A stretch of DNA of 64,000 nucleotides, taken from contig CACZLA010000007.1 of NCBI GenBank assembly GCA_902781895.1, positions 1 to 64,000 on the forward strand, read 5' to 3'. This DNA comes from an uncultured Lachnospiraceae bacterium. GTDB lineage: Bacteria; Bacillota; Clostridia; Lachnospirales; Lachnospiraceae. Below the pieces are notes generated by a model. The model searched no databases, was not told where the DNA came from, and saw nothing but the letters and a program-made list of their open reading frames with translations. This document shows, piece by piece, positions 18,764 to 26,381 of this stretch (the stretch's first letter is position 1; each line of letters begins with the position of its first letter). The translations under genes were made by a program, and so were the position numbers.

Positions 18764-18791
18764 ATTATAACAGATTAATTCTGAGCTGCAA
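18764..18791 (-). promoter_or_regulatory. Promoter of the YfhO-family gene
   Basis: Minus strand TTGCAG (18786-18791), a 16-nt spacer and TATAAT (18764-18769). The -35 lies inside the 3' end of the GH9 gene. The sequence tataatgacataagt at and after the -10 is identical to the hybrid-kinase promoter. Confidence 0.6.
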
Positions 18792-21102
18792 GCAGATAAA
18801 TAATAGGTGAATTCCAGTAAATGGTTATCTCATTTGTCGAATAGCTCTGAGCATTATCAACATAACACATTGCCGGACTTTCATCAGTCAGAACTGCGAT
18901 GGCATACGGATCCTCAAGATTCTTATCCGGTCCACCTGCAAGCATACCCGACATAGCCTCTCCCACTGCCTGAGATGGTCTATGATGTGGATTCTCAGGA
19001 CATAATGTTCCTTGTCCGGATACAAAACAGTATCCCAGAGCATTTGTACCGAGAAGATAGTCCAGCTGTTTCTTTGCAAGACTCTTATAGCTTTCATCTC
19101 CTGTCAGCTTATAAGCCATATACAGAAGCTCGCCGTCATTTCCGACAGTCATATTGCTTCCCCATACAAATCCGCTGCCAAAGCAGAGATAATAACCTGT
19201 CTTTTCAGACTGTTCAACTTTTTCACCGGCTTTATCAAGTATATGTTTCTTTCCGATCTCACTCAGCTCATCATTGTCACATCCTGCCAGTGCATAGTCG
19301 GCATAAAGACCTACATCTGCCCAGCCGAGACCTTCCATCATATTTTCATCAGCCGCCACTTCCTTAATAAAGGTTTCCACTGATGTTTCACCTGCGCAGT
19401 ACAGCTCAGCTGCAGCCCAGTATCTCTCATCATCAATATTGTCATCAGGATACTCACCGGTTTCTATACCTTTAGGATTTTTGTAACCTGCAAAGCTTTC
19501 CTGTTTTTCCAGATAATCCCATGCTTTCTTTGCTGCATCCAGAGCCTTGCTGCTGAAGTCAGGGTCTATATCCTTATATACAACGGAAGCCTTTGCCATG
19601 ATTGCTGCAAAGTCGCCTGTTGCAGTTGCAGATATCGGTGCAAGATACAGCTGTTCCTTATCCTCATCAGGCATTATAGTTTCAGGGAATACAAGGGTGG
19701 AAACCTTGTGGTAAACGCCACCTGTCTCTTCATCCTGCATCTTCATCATCCAGTCAAGCTCATATCTTGCCTCATCAAGAATATCAGGGACTCCATTTCC
19801 GCTTTCAGGAATTCCTACGTCATCCCCATCTACTTTGAAATCCTCATATGCCATAAGAAGATCTGCCACCGTAACTGCTCCGGCAACTGTGTATTTTCCG
19901 TAATCACCGGCATCATGCCAGCCACCTGAAACATCCTTAGATTTACTTTCATCACCGAAAACCACTGCCTCATCCGTATGACAGGCCTTATGTGCAAAAG
20001 CTCCTGCAATACCTGCATCCAGATCCTCGCCACAGCGCTGCTTATAAAGCATAAGTACTGTATCTTTATAAATGTCCTCGTAAGGATTTTCTGCTATGGT
20101 AAATGGATAGCTGGCACCTTCCTCGGTAAATACATAATATTCACCCGGTGTTTTAAGCGCGGAAAAATCAGCTCTTCTGACCTGAAGGTCTGAACCGTAA
20201 TCAAATACAGGTTCTCCCAGCTTACCTGCATATACTGTTTCATTCGAAGAAGCATCACATACTATGAACTCTTCCTCTTCGGTATTATCACATTTAACAA
20301 CAGCTGTCTTTTCATCATCAGGTGCATAGCCTATCTGATTTACAGCTACATTTACATAGTTTGGAAGTGCAGACACTTCTATAGCATTTGAAGCATCCTT
20401 AACTACCAGCTTTACATTGTCAAAATATATTTTATGCTCGCCGGGATCTGAAGACATGTCTTCCATTTTTCCCATGTTGAAAACTATACGTGGAGCCGGA
20501 TCCGACTCCTCCGTCATCTCAAAATCAACAGAAAAATTCGTTACATCAGGTCCGATATCAATCTTCTCACCCTGATATGCATGATAATCCCCGCCGTTGA
20601 TCTGAAGACGATACTCCAGCTTTCTTTCGATATCACTATGAACATCAAAGCTGTAGGTATAAACGCAGTTCTTGCTGAGAGCAAATCCATCCCAGAAGAT
20701 CTGATTTGCATAGTCAAGTCCACCGCAATTTTTAATATCTGCAACCAGCTCGCCATCAGCAGCAGAAATTTCAAAGCTTCCGCCATTTGTATATGTCATG
20801 AACCCATCCACATCATTATCGTCGAAATTAATATCCACCAGGACATCTCCGTCCTTAAGCTGAGCAGATTTTTTTTCGGAAGAATCATCTCCCGATGCAT
20901 CCCCGGGAGAAGCGGGACCTGTTCCCTTAAGTGAGCTCTCTGTCGGAAGGTCTGCCTGTTCTTCGACTTTCTCTTCAGATGCCTCTCCTGTCGCCACAGT
21001 CTCAGTTGTGCTGTTTTCGGACTTTTCTTCCTTTCCACAGGCTCCGAGTCCCATGACCATTAAACCTGCCAAAATACCTGCAGTTAATTTTCTAAACCTC
21101 AT
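18775..21102 (-). CDS. GH9 endoglucanase lipoprotein with CBM4/9 and CelD-N Ig domain
   Basis: This 775-residue lipoprotein has a signal peptide with lipobox LGAC (Cys22). A Thr/Glu/Ser-rich linker follows, then a beta-sandwich carbohydrate-binding module of the CBM4/9 type (about 80-240), an N-terminal Ig-like CelD domain (about 248-330) and a GH9 (alpha/alpha)6 barrel. Catalytic motifs are present: GGWHDAGDYGKY (base Asp), HHRPSQAVGEA, and NEITIYWNSPIIYLLA with acid Glu758. It should be anchored outside the membrane and hydrolyse beta-1,4-glucans such as cellulose or xyloglucan. Its start overlaps the HisA stop by 11 nt, an odd pairing with amino-acid synthesis. Confidence 0.92.
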   Translation of the reverse strand: MRFRKLTAGILAGLMVMGLGACGKEEKSENSTTETVATGEASEEKVEEQADLPTESSLKGTGPASPGDASGDDSSEKKSAQLKDGDVLVDINFDDNDVDGFMTYTNGGSFEISAADGELVADIKNCGGLDYANQIFWDGFALSKNCVYTYSFDVHSDIERKLEYRLQINGGDYHAYQGEKIDIGPDVTNFSVDFEMTEESDPAPRIVFNMGKMEDMSSDPGEHKIYFDNVKLVVKDASNAIEVSALPNYVNVAVNQIGYAPDDEKTAVVKCDNTEEEEFIVCDASSNETVYAGKLGEPVFDYGSDLQVRRADFSALKTPGEYYVFTEEGASYPFTIAENPYEDIYKDTVLMLYKQRCGEDLDAGIAGAFAHKACHTDEAVVFGDESKSKDVSGGWHDAGDYGKYTVAGAVTVADLLMAYEDFKVDGDDVGIPESGNGVPDILDEARYELDWMMKMQDEETGGVYHKVSTLVFPETIMPDEDKEQLYLAPISATATGDFAAIMAKASVVYKDIDPDFSSKALDAAKKAWDYLEKQESFAGYKNPKGIETGEYPDDNIDDERYWAAAELYCAGETSVETFIKEVAADENMMEGLGWADVGLYADYALAGCDNDELSEIGKKHILDKAGEKVEQSEKTGYYLCFGSGFVWGSNMTVGNDGELLYMAYKLTGDESYKSLAKKQLDYLLGTNALGYCFVSGQGTLCPENPHHRPSQAVGEAMSGMLAGGPDKNLEDPYAIAVLTDESPAMCYVDNAQSYSTNEITIYWNSPIIYLLAAQN

Positions 21103-21901
21103 TCTTACCCTCCCGGTAATCTATTACCTCATTAAAATCCATATCTCCACCGAAGATGGAAAGTGCACTGCCTATTGTAACATCTATCCTATCTCTTCCC
21201 AGTTCTCTGACCGTGTCCATATCATCAAAGGAGGACACGCCACCTGCATAGGTTATCGGAACACTTCCTTCCCAGCTACCCAGGATTTGCAGAAGATTCT
21301 TGTCTACACCACTCTTTTTTCCTTCAACATCCACTCCGTGTATCAGGAATTCATCAGCATAACCACTCAGTTCATCCAGAGTCTCATGACATACCTTCAC
21401 ATCCGTATAATTCTGCCATCTGTCAGTAACTATGTAATAATCCTGCGAACCATTTCCATCCTCTGAAGCTTTCTTCCTGCAGGACAAATCAAGAACAAGT
21501 CTGTCCTTTCCGACCTTTTCAATCAGAGCATTCAGCCTGTCATAATCAATTATTCCATCCCTGAAAACATAGGAAGTTACAATAACATGGGAAGCCCCGA
21601 GTTCAATAAACTCCAGTGCATTCTCCACCGTTATTCCTCCTCCTATCATAAAACCACCGGGATACTCCTTCATGGCATCCGACGCTTCTCTTATATCTTC
21701 AAGATATTCCTTCGTTCCGGCCTTATTCAGAAGTATGATATGTCCTCCGGGAACATTACAATTTCTGTAGAGTCTTCCGAAGTAAGCAGCTCCATGCTCA
21801 GATACATAGTTTGTATCCGCACCAACAGTATCCTTAAGTGATCCGCCGACTATCTGTTTAACTTTTCCATCATGAATATCTATACATGGTCTGAATCGCA
21901 T
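21092..21901 (-). CDS. hisA: HisA, eukaryotic-type phosphoribosylformimino-AICAR-ribotide isomerase
   Basis: This is a TIM-barrel histidine-synthesis enzyme. The start MRFRPCIDIHDGKVKQIVGG carries the catalytic Asp, and the phosphate-binding motifs GGFMIGGGIT and ITYAGGVSS are present. The longer insert regions match the HIS6/eukaryotic-type subfamily found in Lachnospiraceae instead of the common bacterial HisA. I chose the ATG at 21901 with AGGGGAG upstream; an in-frame ATG at 21955 would add 18 residues without support. No other his genes are nearby and I see no T-box in the spacer, so it appears to be an orphan histidine gene expressed with GH9. Confidence 0.88.
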   Translation of the reverse strand: MRFRPCIDIHDGKVKQIVGGSLKDTVGADTNYVSEHGAAYFGRLYRNCNVPGGHIILLNKAGTKEYLEDIREASDAMKEYPGGFMIGGGITVENALEFIELGASHVIVTSYVFRDGIIDYDRLNALIEKVGKDRLVLDLSCRKKASEDGNGSQDYYIVTDRWQNYTDVKVCHETLDELSGYADEFLIHGVDVEGKKSGVDKNLLQILGSWEGSVPITYAGGVSSFDDMDTVRELGRDRIDVTIGSALSIFGGDMDFNEVIDYREGKNEV

Positions 21902-22026
21902 GATTCTCCCCTTTCTGCTATACCCATTTAATACCATAGTATACTCGTTTCGCAAAGCAACGATTTACTCCCATAAACCGTTAATTATTGTATCATTAAA
22001 ACAAAAATAGCGCTATCAAAAAATAA

Positions 22027-22053
22027 TTAGCACTCACCTCTTGACAGTGCTAA
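22027..22053 (+). promoter_or_regulatory. CIRCE operator (HrcA binding site)
   Basis: TTAGCACTC, a 9-nt spacer and CAGTGCTAA match the CIRCE consensus TTAGCACTC-N9-GAGTGCTAA with one mismatch (C for G at the first base of the right arm). It overlaps the -35 of the small heat-shock gene, the classic arrangement for HrcA repression. Confidence 0.92.
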
Positions 22054-22069
22054 CAAATAGTGCTATAAC
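22041..22069 (+). promoter_or_regulatory. Sigma-A promoter of the small heat-shock gene
   Basis: TTGACA (22041-22046), a 17-nt spacer and TATAAC (22064-22069). The -35 begins inside the CIRCE spacer. The mismatch in the right CIRCE arm is the C of TTGACA, so a perfect -35 appears to have been kept at the cost of the operator consensus. Confidence 0.88.
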
Positions 22070-22178
22070 ATAGTCAGAACAAAGGAATAGAGAAGATTCC
22101 GATGAAGAATCCAAACGCTCCTTCCCTTGCTCATGAGATTTATTATCATATATTTTTCTTGAGAAGGAGGAATGACTT

Positions 22179-22625
22179 ATGTTGTTACCAAGTATTTTTG
22201 GAGAGAATTTATTGGATGAATGGCTTGATTTTCCGAAGATGGATTTCGGAGATGTAGATCGAAAGCTTTACGGAAAGCGAGCAGCCCAGGTTATGAAGAC
22301 TGATGTCCATGAGCATGAAAATGGCTATGAACTGGATATTGATCTGCCGGGATTTAAGAAGGATGAGATCAAGCTGACACTGGAGAATGGCTATCTGTCT
22401 GTAAGCGCAGCCAAGGGACTGGATGAAGAGAAGAAGGACGAAAAAAGCAAGCTTATAAGATGCGAACGTTATTCGGGATCCATGCAGAGAAGCTTCTATG
22501 TAGGTGAGGAAGTGACCGATGATGAGATCAAGGCAAAGTACGAAGATGGAGTCCTTAAGCTAAGCATTCCAAAGAAGGAAGCCGCTAAGATTCCTGAGAA
22601 GAAAACTATCGCTATCGAAGGATAA
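22179..22625 (+). CDS. Hsp20/alpha-crystallin small heat-shock protein
   Basis: This 148-residue holdase chaperone has an N-terminal arm with DEWLDFPKMDF, an alpha-crystallin domain (about 38-130) with DVHEHENGYELDIDLPGFKK and the conserved DGVLKLSIPKK (A-x-x-x-G-V-L type) near the end, and a short C-terminal extension. It should bind unfolding proteins during heat stress. GAGAAGGAGG precedes the ATG. It is monocistronic with a CIRCE-controlled promoter and a strong terminator. Confidence 0.95.
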   Translation: MLLPSIFGENLLDEWLDFPKMDFGDVDRKLYGKRAAQVMKTDVHEHENGYELDIDLPGFKKDEIKLTLENGYLSVSAAKGLDEEKKDEKSKLIRCERYSGSMQRSFYVGEEVTDDEIKAKYEDGVLKLSIPKKEAAKIPEKKTIAIEG

Positions 22626-22641
22626 TGAACATTATAAAGAC

Positions 22642-22684
22642 AAACGGGAACAGTTCTCTGAACTGTTCCCGTTTGACTTTTTTA
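22642..22684 (+). terminator. Rho-independent terminator of the small heat-shock gene
   Basis: Perfect 15-bp stem aaacgggaacagttc/gaactgttcccgttt with loop tct, then gacttttttat. It is 17 nt after the stop codon. Confidence 0.92.
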
Positions 22685-22810
22685 TGGCCATATATATACG
22701 ATTGCACTAGCCAACAAAAAGTAGACAGTCTTATTTTTTGAGATAGAAATATTTTAACAAATAATTTATAATCACCTTATGACAGTTTAAGTAATCTGGG
22801 AGGTAAGACT

Positions 22811-23758
22811 ATGAATTATGACAAGATTCCTGTAAATAAAAATGCCTCTCCCGAAGCGAGGCAGCTTCTTGAATATCTGGTAGATACTGCCGGAAATGCA
22901 ATAATCACCGGCCAGCATACTCAGACAAATCCTATGGAGGAGTATCACTATATACATGAGCTTACAGGGCACTTCCCTAAGCTTGTAGGCTTTGAGCTTC
23001 TTTCATATAGTCCGAATATTAATTATGATGATGCCAGTGAAGAGTGTCTGACAGAGGTTTACGAGAACAGGGATACTCTGGATACTGCTATGAAAATTGC
23101 TGAGTCTACAGACTCAATCCTAACCTTCTGCTTCCACTGGTTCTCTCCGATTGGAGGTAGAGACAAGGCCTTTTATTCAAAGCATACTGATTTTGATGCA
23201 TCAAAGGTTCTGATAGATGGTTCGCCTGAACGGGAAGCTTTCTTCTCAGATCTACGTCATATAGCTGAGCTTTTGATTCCATTTAAAGAAAAGAATATCC
23301 CGATACTCTGGAGACCTTTCCACGAGGTTGAGGGAGACTGGTTCTGGTGGGGCAAAAAAGGCGGCGTGGTAGCTAAAGAGCTTTACCTTCTGATGTATCA
23401 TCTCTTTGTGGATGAGTACCACCTTGACAACCTGCTCTGGGTTTGGAGTTCACCGACAAAGGAATCCTATCCGGGAGATGAATTCGTAGATGTTATCGGT
23501 TGGGATATATATCTTCCGGAAAAAGAATACACAGATTATGCTGACAGATATAAAAAACTGGTGGCTGAAACAACCACAAATAAAGTATGTGCTATTACCG
23601 AAGTCGGATATATGCCTGATATGGACAAGCTGAAGGAAAGCCGTATTCCATGGGCATACTTTATGACCTGGTCCAAGGAATTTTGCTTTGACGGTTCATA
23701 TAACACCACTGAGGATACAAAAAAGGTATATGCCTCAGATTACAGCATTAAGCTGTGA
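22811..23758 (+). CDS. GH26 family beta-mannanase-like enzyme, cytosolic
   Basis: This 315-residue single-domain (beta/alpha)8 enzyme has acid/base Glu172 in WRPFHEVEGDWFWWG and nucleophile Glu264 in CAITEVGYM, with HWFSPIGG as a conserved substrate-binding loop. Together these identify GH26. There is no signal peptide and no binding module, so it should act inside the cell on imported manno-oligosaccharides. No transporter or mannose gene is adjacent. GGGAGG precedes the ATG, and TATAAT at 22767-22772 is a possible -10. Confidence 0.88.
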   Translation: MNYDKIPVNKNASPEARQLLEYLVDTAGNAIITGQHTQTNPMEEYHYIHELTGHFPKLVGFELLSYSPNINYDDASEECLTEVYENRDTLDTAMKIAESTDSILTFCFHWFSPIGGRDKAFYSKHTDFDASKVLIDGSPEREAFFSDLRHIAELLIPFKEKNIPILWRPFHEVEGDWFWWGKKGGVVAKELYLLMYHLFVDEYHLDNLLWVWSSPTKESYPGDEFVDVIGWDIYLPEKEYTDYADRYKKLVAETTTNKVCAITEVGYMPDMDKLKESRIPWAYFMTWSKEFCFDGSYNTTEDTKKVYASDYSIKL

Positions 23759-23799
23759 TGTGAAACACATACCTTCTAAACTATATAAAATGTAACTAC

Positions 23800-23832
23800 A
23801 GGGCTACTCTACTACGTAGCCCTTTTCTTTTA
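23800..23832 (+). terminator. Terminator after GH26, overlapping the end of glmM
   Basis: Arms agggctac and gtagccct with an 8-nt loop, followed by tttctttt on the plus strand. It lies across the stop of the convergent glmM gene. Confidence 0.7.
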
Positions 23833-25195
23833 TTACATTTACAACCATGTCAACGTACTTCTGGCATTCTTCTTTAGTCTCTGCTTCAACCATTACACGA
23901 ACAAGTGGCTCAGTTCCGGACTCGCGAACAAGGATACGTCCTGATGTTCCCAGAGCATCTGCAACTTCCTTAACCTTAGCCTGAACATCCGCATCATCCT
24001 GCGCAGTCTTCTTATCTGTAACTCTCACGTTCTCAAGAACCTGTGGATATACTGTAAATGGAGCCGTCAGCTCTGAAAGAGGTTTCTTTGCTGCAAGCAT
24101 AACCTCCATGATCTTAAGAGATGTGAGGATACCGTCACCTGTTGTTGCATATTTTGAATAAATGATATGTCCTGACTGCTCGCCGCCGATACGACATCCG
24201 TTCTGTGACATATATTCATAAACATACTTATCACCGACTGCTGTTTTAGCATAATCGATGCCTGCTTCGTCAAATGCCTTATAAAGACCGAAGTTGGACA
24301 TAACAGTTGTAACAACTGTATTATTCATCAGTTCGCCCTTCTCCTTCAGATATACTCCACAGATGTAAAGGATTGCATCGCCATCGACTACATTTCCCTT
24401 CTCATCTACAGCAAGACATCTATCAGCGTCTCCGTCGTAAGCAAATCCAACATCAAGTCCGTTATCCACAACATACTTCTGAAGACCTTCGATATGAGTT
24501 GATCCTGCATCGCGGTTGATGTTTGTTCCGTCAGGTGCGGCATTGATAACATATGTCTTTGCACCCAGGGCATCAAATACAGCCTTTGCTATATTCCATG
24601 AAGCTCCGTTTGCACAATCAAGCGCAACCTTCATATCCTTGAAGGAATAAAGTCCGAGAGATATAAGATATCCGATATATCTGTTACGTCCGGATACATA
24701 GTCCACTGTACAGCCTATCTGCTCCTTCTTAGCAAATGGAAGTGTTTCCCACTTCTGTCCGAAGAGCTCCAGCTCGCCGTCCAGGAAGGACTCGATAATC
24801 TCAATAGTCTCCTCTTCCATCTTCTCGCCCTGAGAATTGATGAGCTTGATACCATTATCATAGTAAGGATTGTGGCTTGCGGAAATCATGATACCGCAAT
24901 CAAAGCCATCCACCTTTGTTACATAGGCAACTGAAGGAGTTGTAGTAACATGGAGCATATATGCATCTGCGCCTGATGCAACAAGTCCTGCAACCAGAGC
25001 ATACTCAAACATGTAGCTCGAACGTCTTGTATCCTTACCGATAACAACCTTTGGAGTTACATTCATCAGACCTGCCTGACGCTTAACCTCTCCGTAGTAC
25101 CAACCAAGGAAACGACCTACCATATATGCGTGATCTGCGGTAAGGTTTTCATTTGCCTCTCCTCTGAATCCGTCTGTACCGAAATATTTACCCAT
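23804..25195 (-). CDS. glmM: Phosphoglucosamine mutase
   Basis: This 463-residue alpha-D-phosphohexomutase converts glucosamine-6-phosphate to glucosamine-1-phosphate for peptidoglycan precursor synthesis. The phosphoserine is Ser107 in MISASHNPYYDNG, the Mg-binding loop is YDGDADRC, the sugar-binding loop is GGEQSGHII, and the phosphate-binding loop VRESGTEPLVRVM is near the C-terminus. The N-terminus KYFGTDGFRGEAN is typical of GlmM. A phosphomannomutase role is less likely. It lies downstream of YhaM on the same strand. Confidence 0.9.
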   Translation of the reverse strand: MGKYFGTDGFRGEANENLTADHAYMVGRFLGWYYGEVKRQAGLMNVTPKVVIGKDTRRSSYMFEYALVAGLVASGADAYMLHVTTTPSVAYVTKVDGFDCGIMISASHNPYYDNGIKLINSQGEKMEEETIEIIESFLDGELELFGQKWETLPFAKKEQIGCTVDYVSGRNRYIGYLISLGLYSFKDMKVALDCANGASWNIAKAVFDALGAKTYVINAAPDGTNINRDAGSTHIEGLQKYVVDNGLDVGFAYDGDADRCLAVDEKGNVVDGDAILYICGVYLKEKGELMNNTVVTTVMSNFGLYKAFDEAGIDYAKTAVGDKYVYEYMSQNGCRIGGEQSGHIIYSKYATTGDGILTSLKIMEVMLAAKKPLSELTAPFTVYPQVLENVRVTDKKTAQDDADVQAKVKEVADALGTSGRILVRESGTEPLVRVMVEAETKEECQKYVDMVVNVIKEKGYVVE

Positions 25196-25238
25196 CTTAT
25201 ATTTTCTCCTTAAATATTAATTCACTTTTCAATACTAT

Positions 25239-26174
25239 CTAAACTGTAGTCTTTCTGATATTTGAATCGAACCACTTATTATATCCCATCCAGGGATCCG
25301 GAAGCGAACCCTCGATAGCCATCCTGAAGCTTTCCATCTTTGCATCCGTATTATCCGCAAATGAAAGTGCAACTGCCTCAACCAGCTCCGGCTTCTTCGG
25401 TGATCCATATTCAAGCTCTCCGTGATGAGCAAGAATACAATGCTCAAGCTCCGTCTGTAGCAGTGCCGGGAATCCCGGAATCTCATTTGCCTTATCACGT
25501 ACCATCATGGCTCCGATAACTATATGACCCAGCATGTTTCCTTCATCAGTATAATCATTTTCCGGAAACTTTGAAAGCTCATGCAGCTTTCCGATATCGT
25601 GGCAGATAGCCGCTGTAATGAGAAGATCCCTGTTTATTATCTCATAGTTTGCAGCAAGGAAATCACACATCTTCGTAACTGCCAGTGTATGCTGCAGCAG
25701 TCCTCCTATATAGGAATGATGCACTGCCTTAGCTGCACTCCCCTTCTTAAACCTTTTTACAAAATCGGGATTATCAAAAAAGCTTTTAAGAAGCCTGCTG
25801 AGATACTCGTTCTCAACACTGTTTATAAAGCCTGTCAGTTCGGTGAACATTTCCTCAACATTCTTCTTTGTATAAGGCATATATTCTGCTTCGTCGTATG
25901 TACCTTCCTGAGCCTTCTTTACACGTCTTATATTCATCTGAAGAGCATTATTATAGGAAATGACCTGACCGTCAACCTTTATATAATCCATAGATTCAAA
26001 ATGTTCTATGGCATTTGACAGGTCCCATATCTTTGCATCTATGGTTCCCGTTTTGTCCTGAAGCTGAAGACTGTAATAGGTCTTACCTGTTTTTGCCTGA
26101 GCAACTATCTTCGTTTTACAAAAGTATATCTCAGACACATTATCCCCTTCACGGAGGGTATTAATATAATTCAT
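25239..26174 (-). CDS. yhaM: YhaM-family 3'-5' exoribonuclease (OB fold plus HD domain)
   Basis: This 311-residue protein has an N-terminal OB fold (about 10-90, with KTGKTYYSLQLQDKTGTIDA) and an HD-type metal-dependent phosphohydrolase domain with VHHSYIGGLLQHTLAV, ICHDIGKLHEL and CILAHHGELEYGSP. This matches the YhaM/CBF1 family of Mn-dependent 3'-5' exonucleases of Firmicutes, involved in RNA turnover. It is divergent from mutS2 and followed by glmM after about 40 nt. Confidence 0.9.
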   Translation of the reverse strand: MNYINTLREGDNVSEIYFCKTKIVAQAKTGKTYYSLQLQDKTGTIDAKIWDLSNAIEHFESMDYIKVDGQVISYNNALQMNIRRVKKAQEGTYDEAEYMPYTKKNVEEMFTELTGFINSVENEYLSRLLKSFFDNPDFVKRFKKGSAAKAVHHSYIGGLLQHTLAVTKMCDFLAANYEIINRDLLITAAICHDIGKLHELSKFPENDYTDEGNMLGHIVIGAMMVRDKANEIPGFPALLQTELEHCILAHHGELEYGSPKKPELVEAVALSFADNTDAKMESFRMAIEGSLPDPWMGYNKWFDSNIRKTTV

Positions 26175-26381
26175 TATTTTAGCCTTTCTGGTTTCAATTA
26201 ATTAAGGGTAGATTATCACTTATTATCATTTATCGCAAGTGGTTCCACATCATCCATATTTCTTTTTTTGCTGCTATTGTTCCATTTTTCCATTATTTAT
26301 GATATAAGTGATGTATGTGTCAAAAGTCTTTTTTGATACCATATGACCTAATAATAAATCGAAATCGGAGTACTTTAATAC

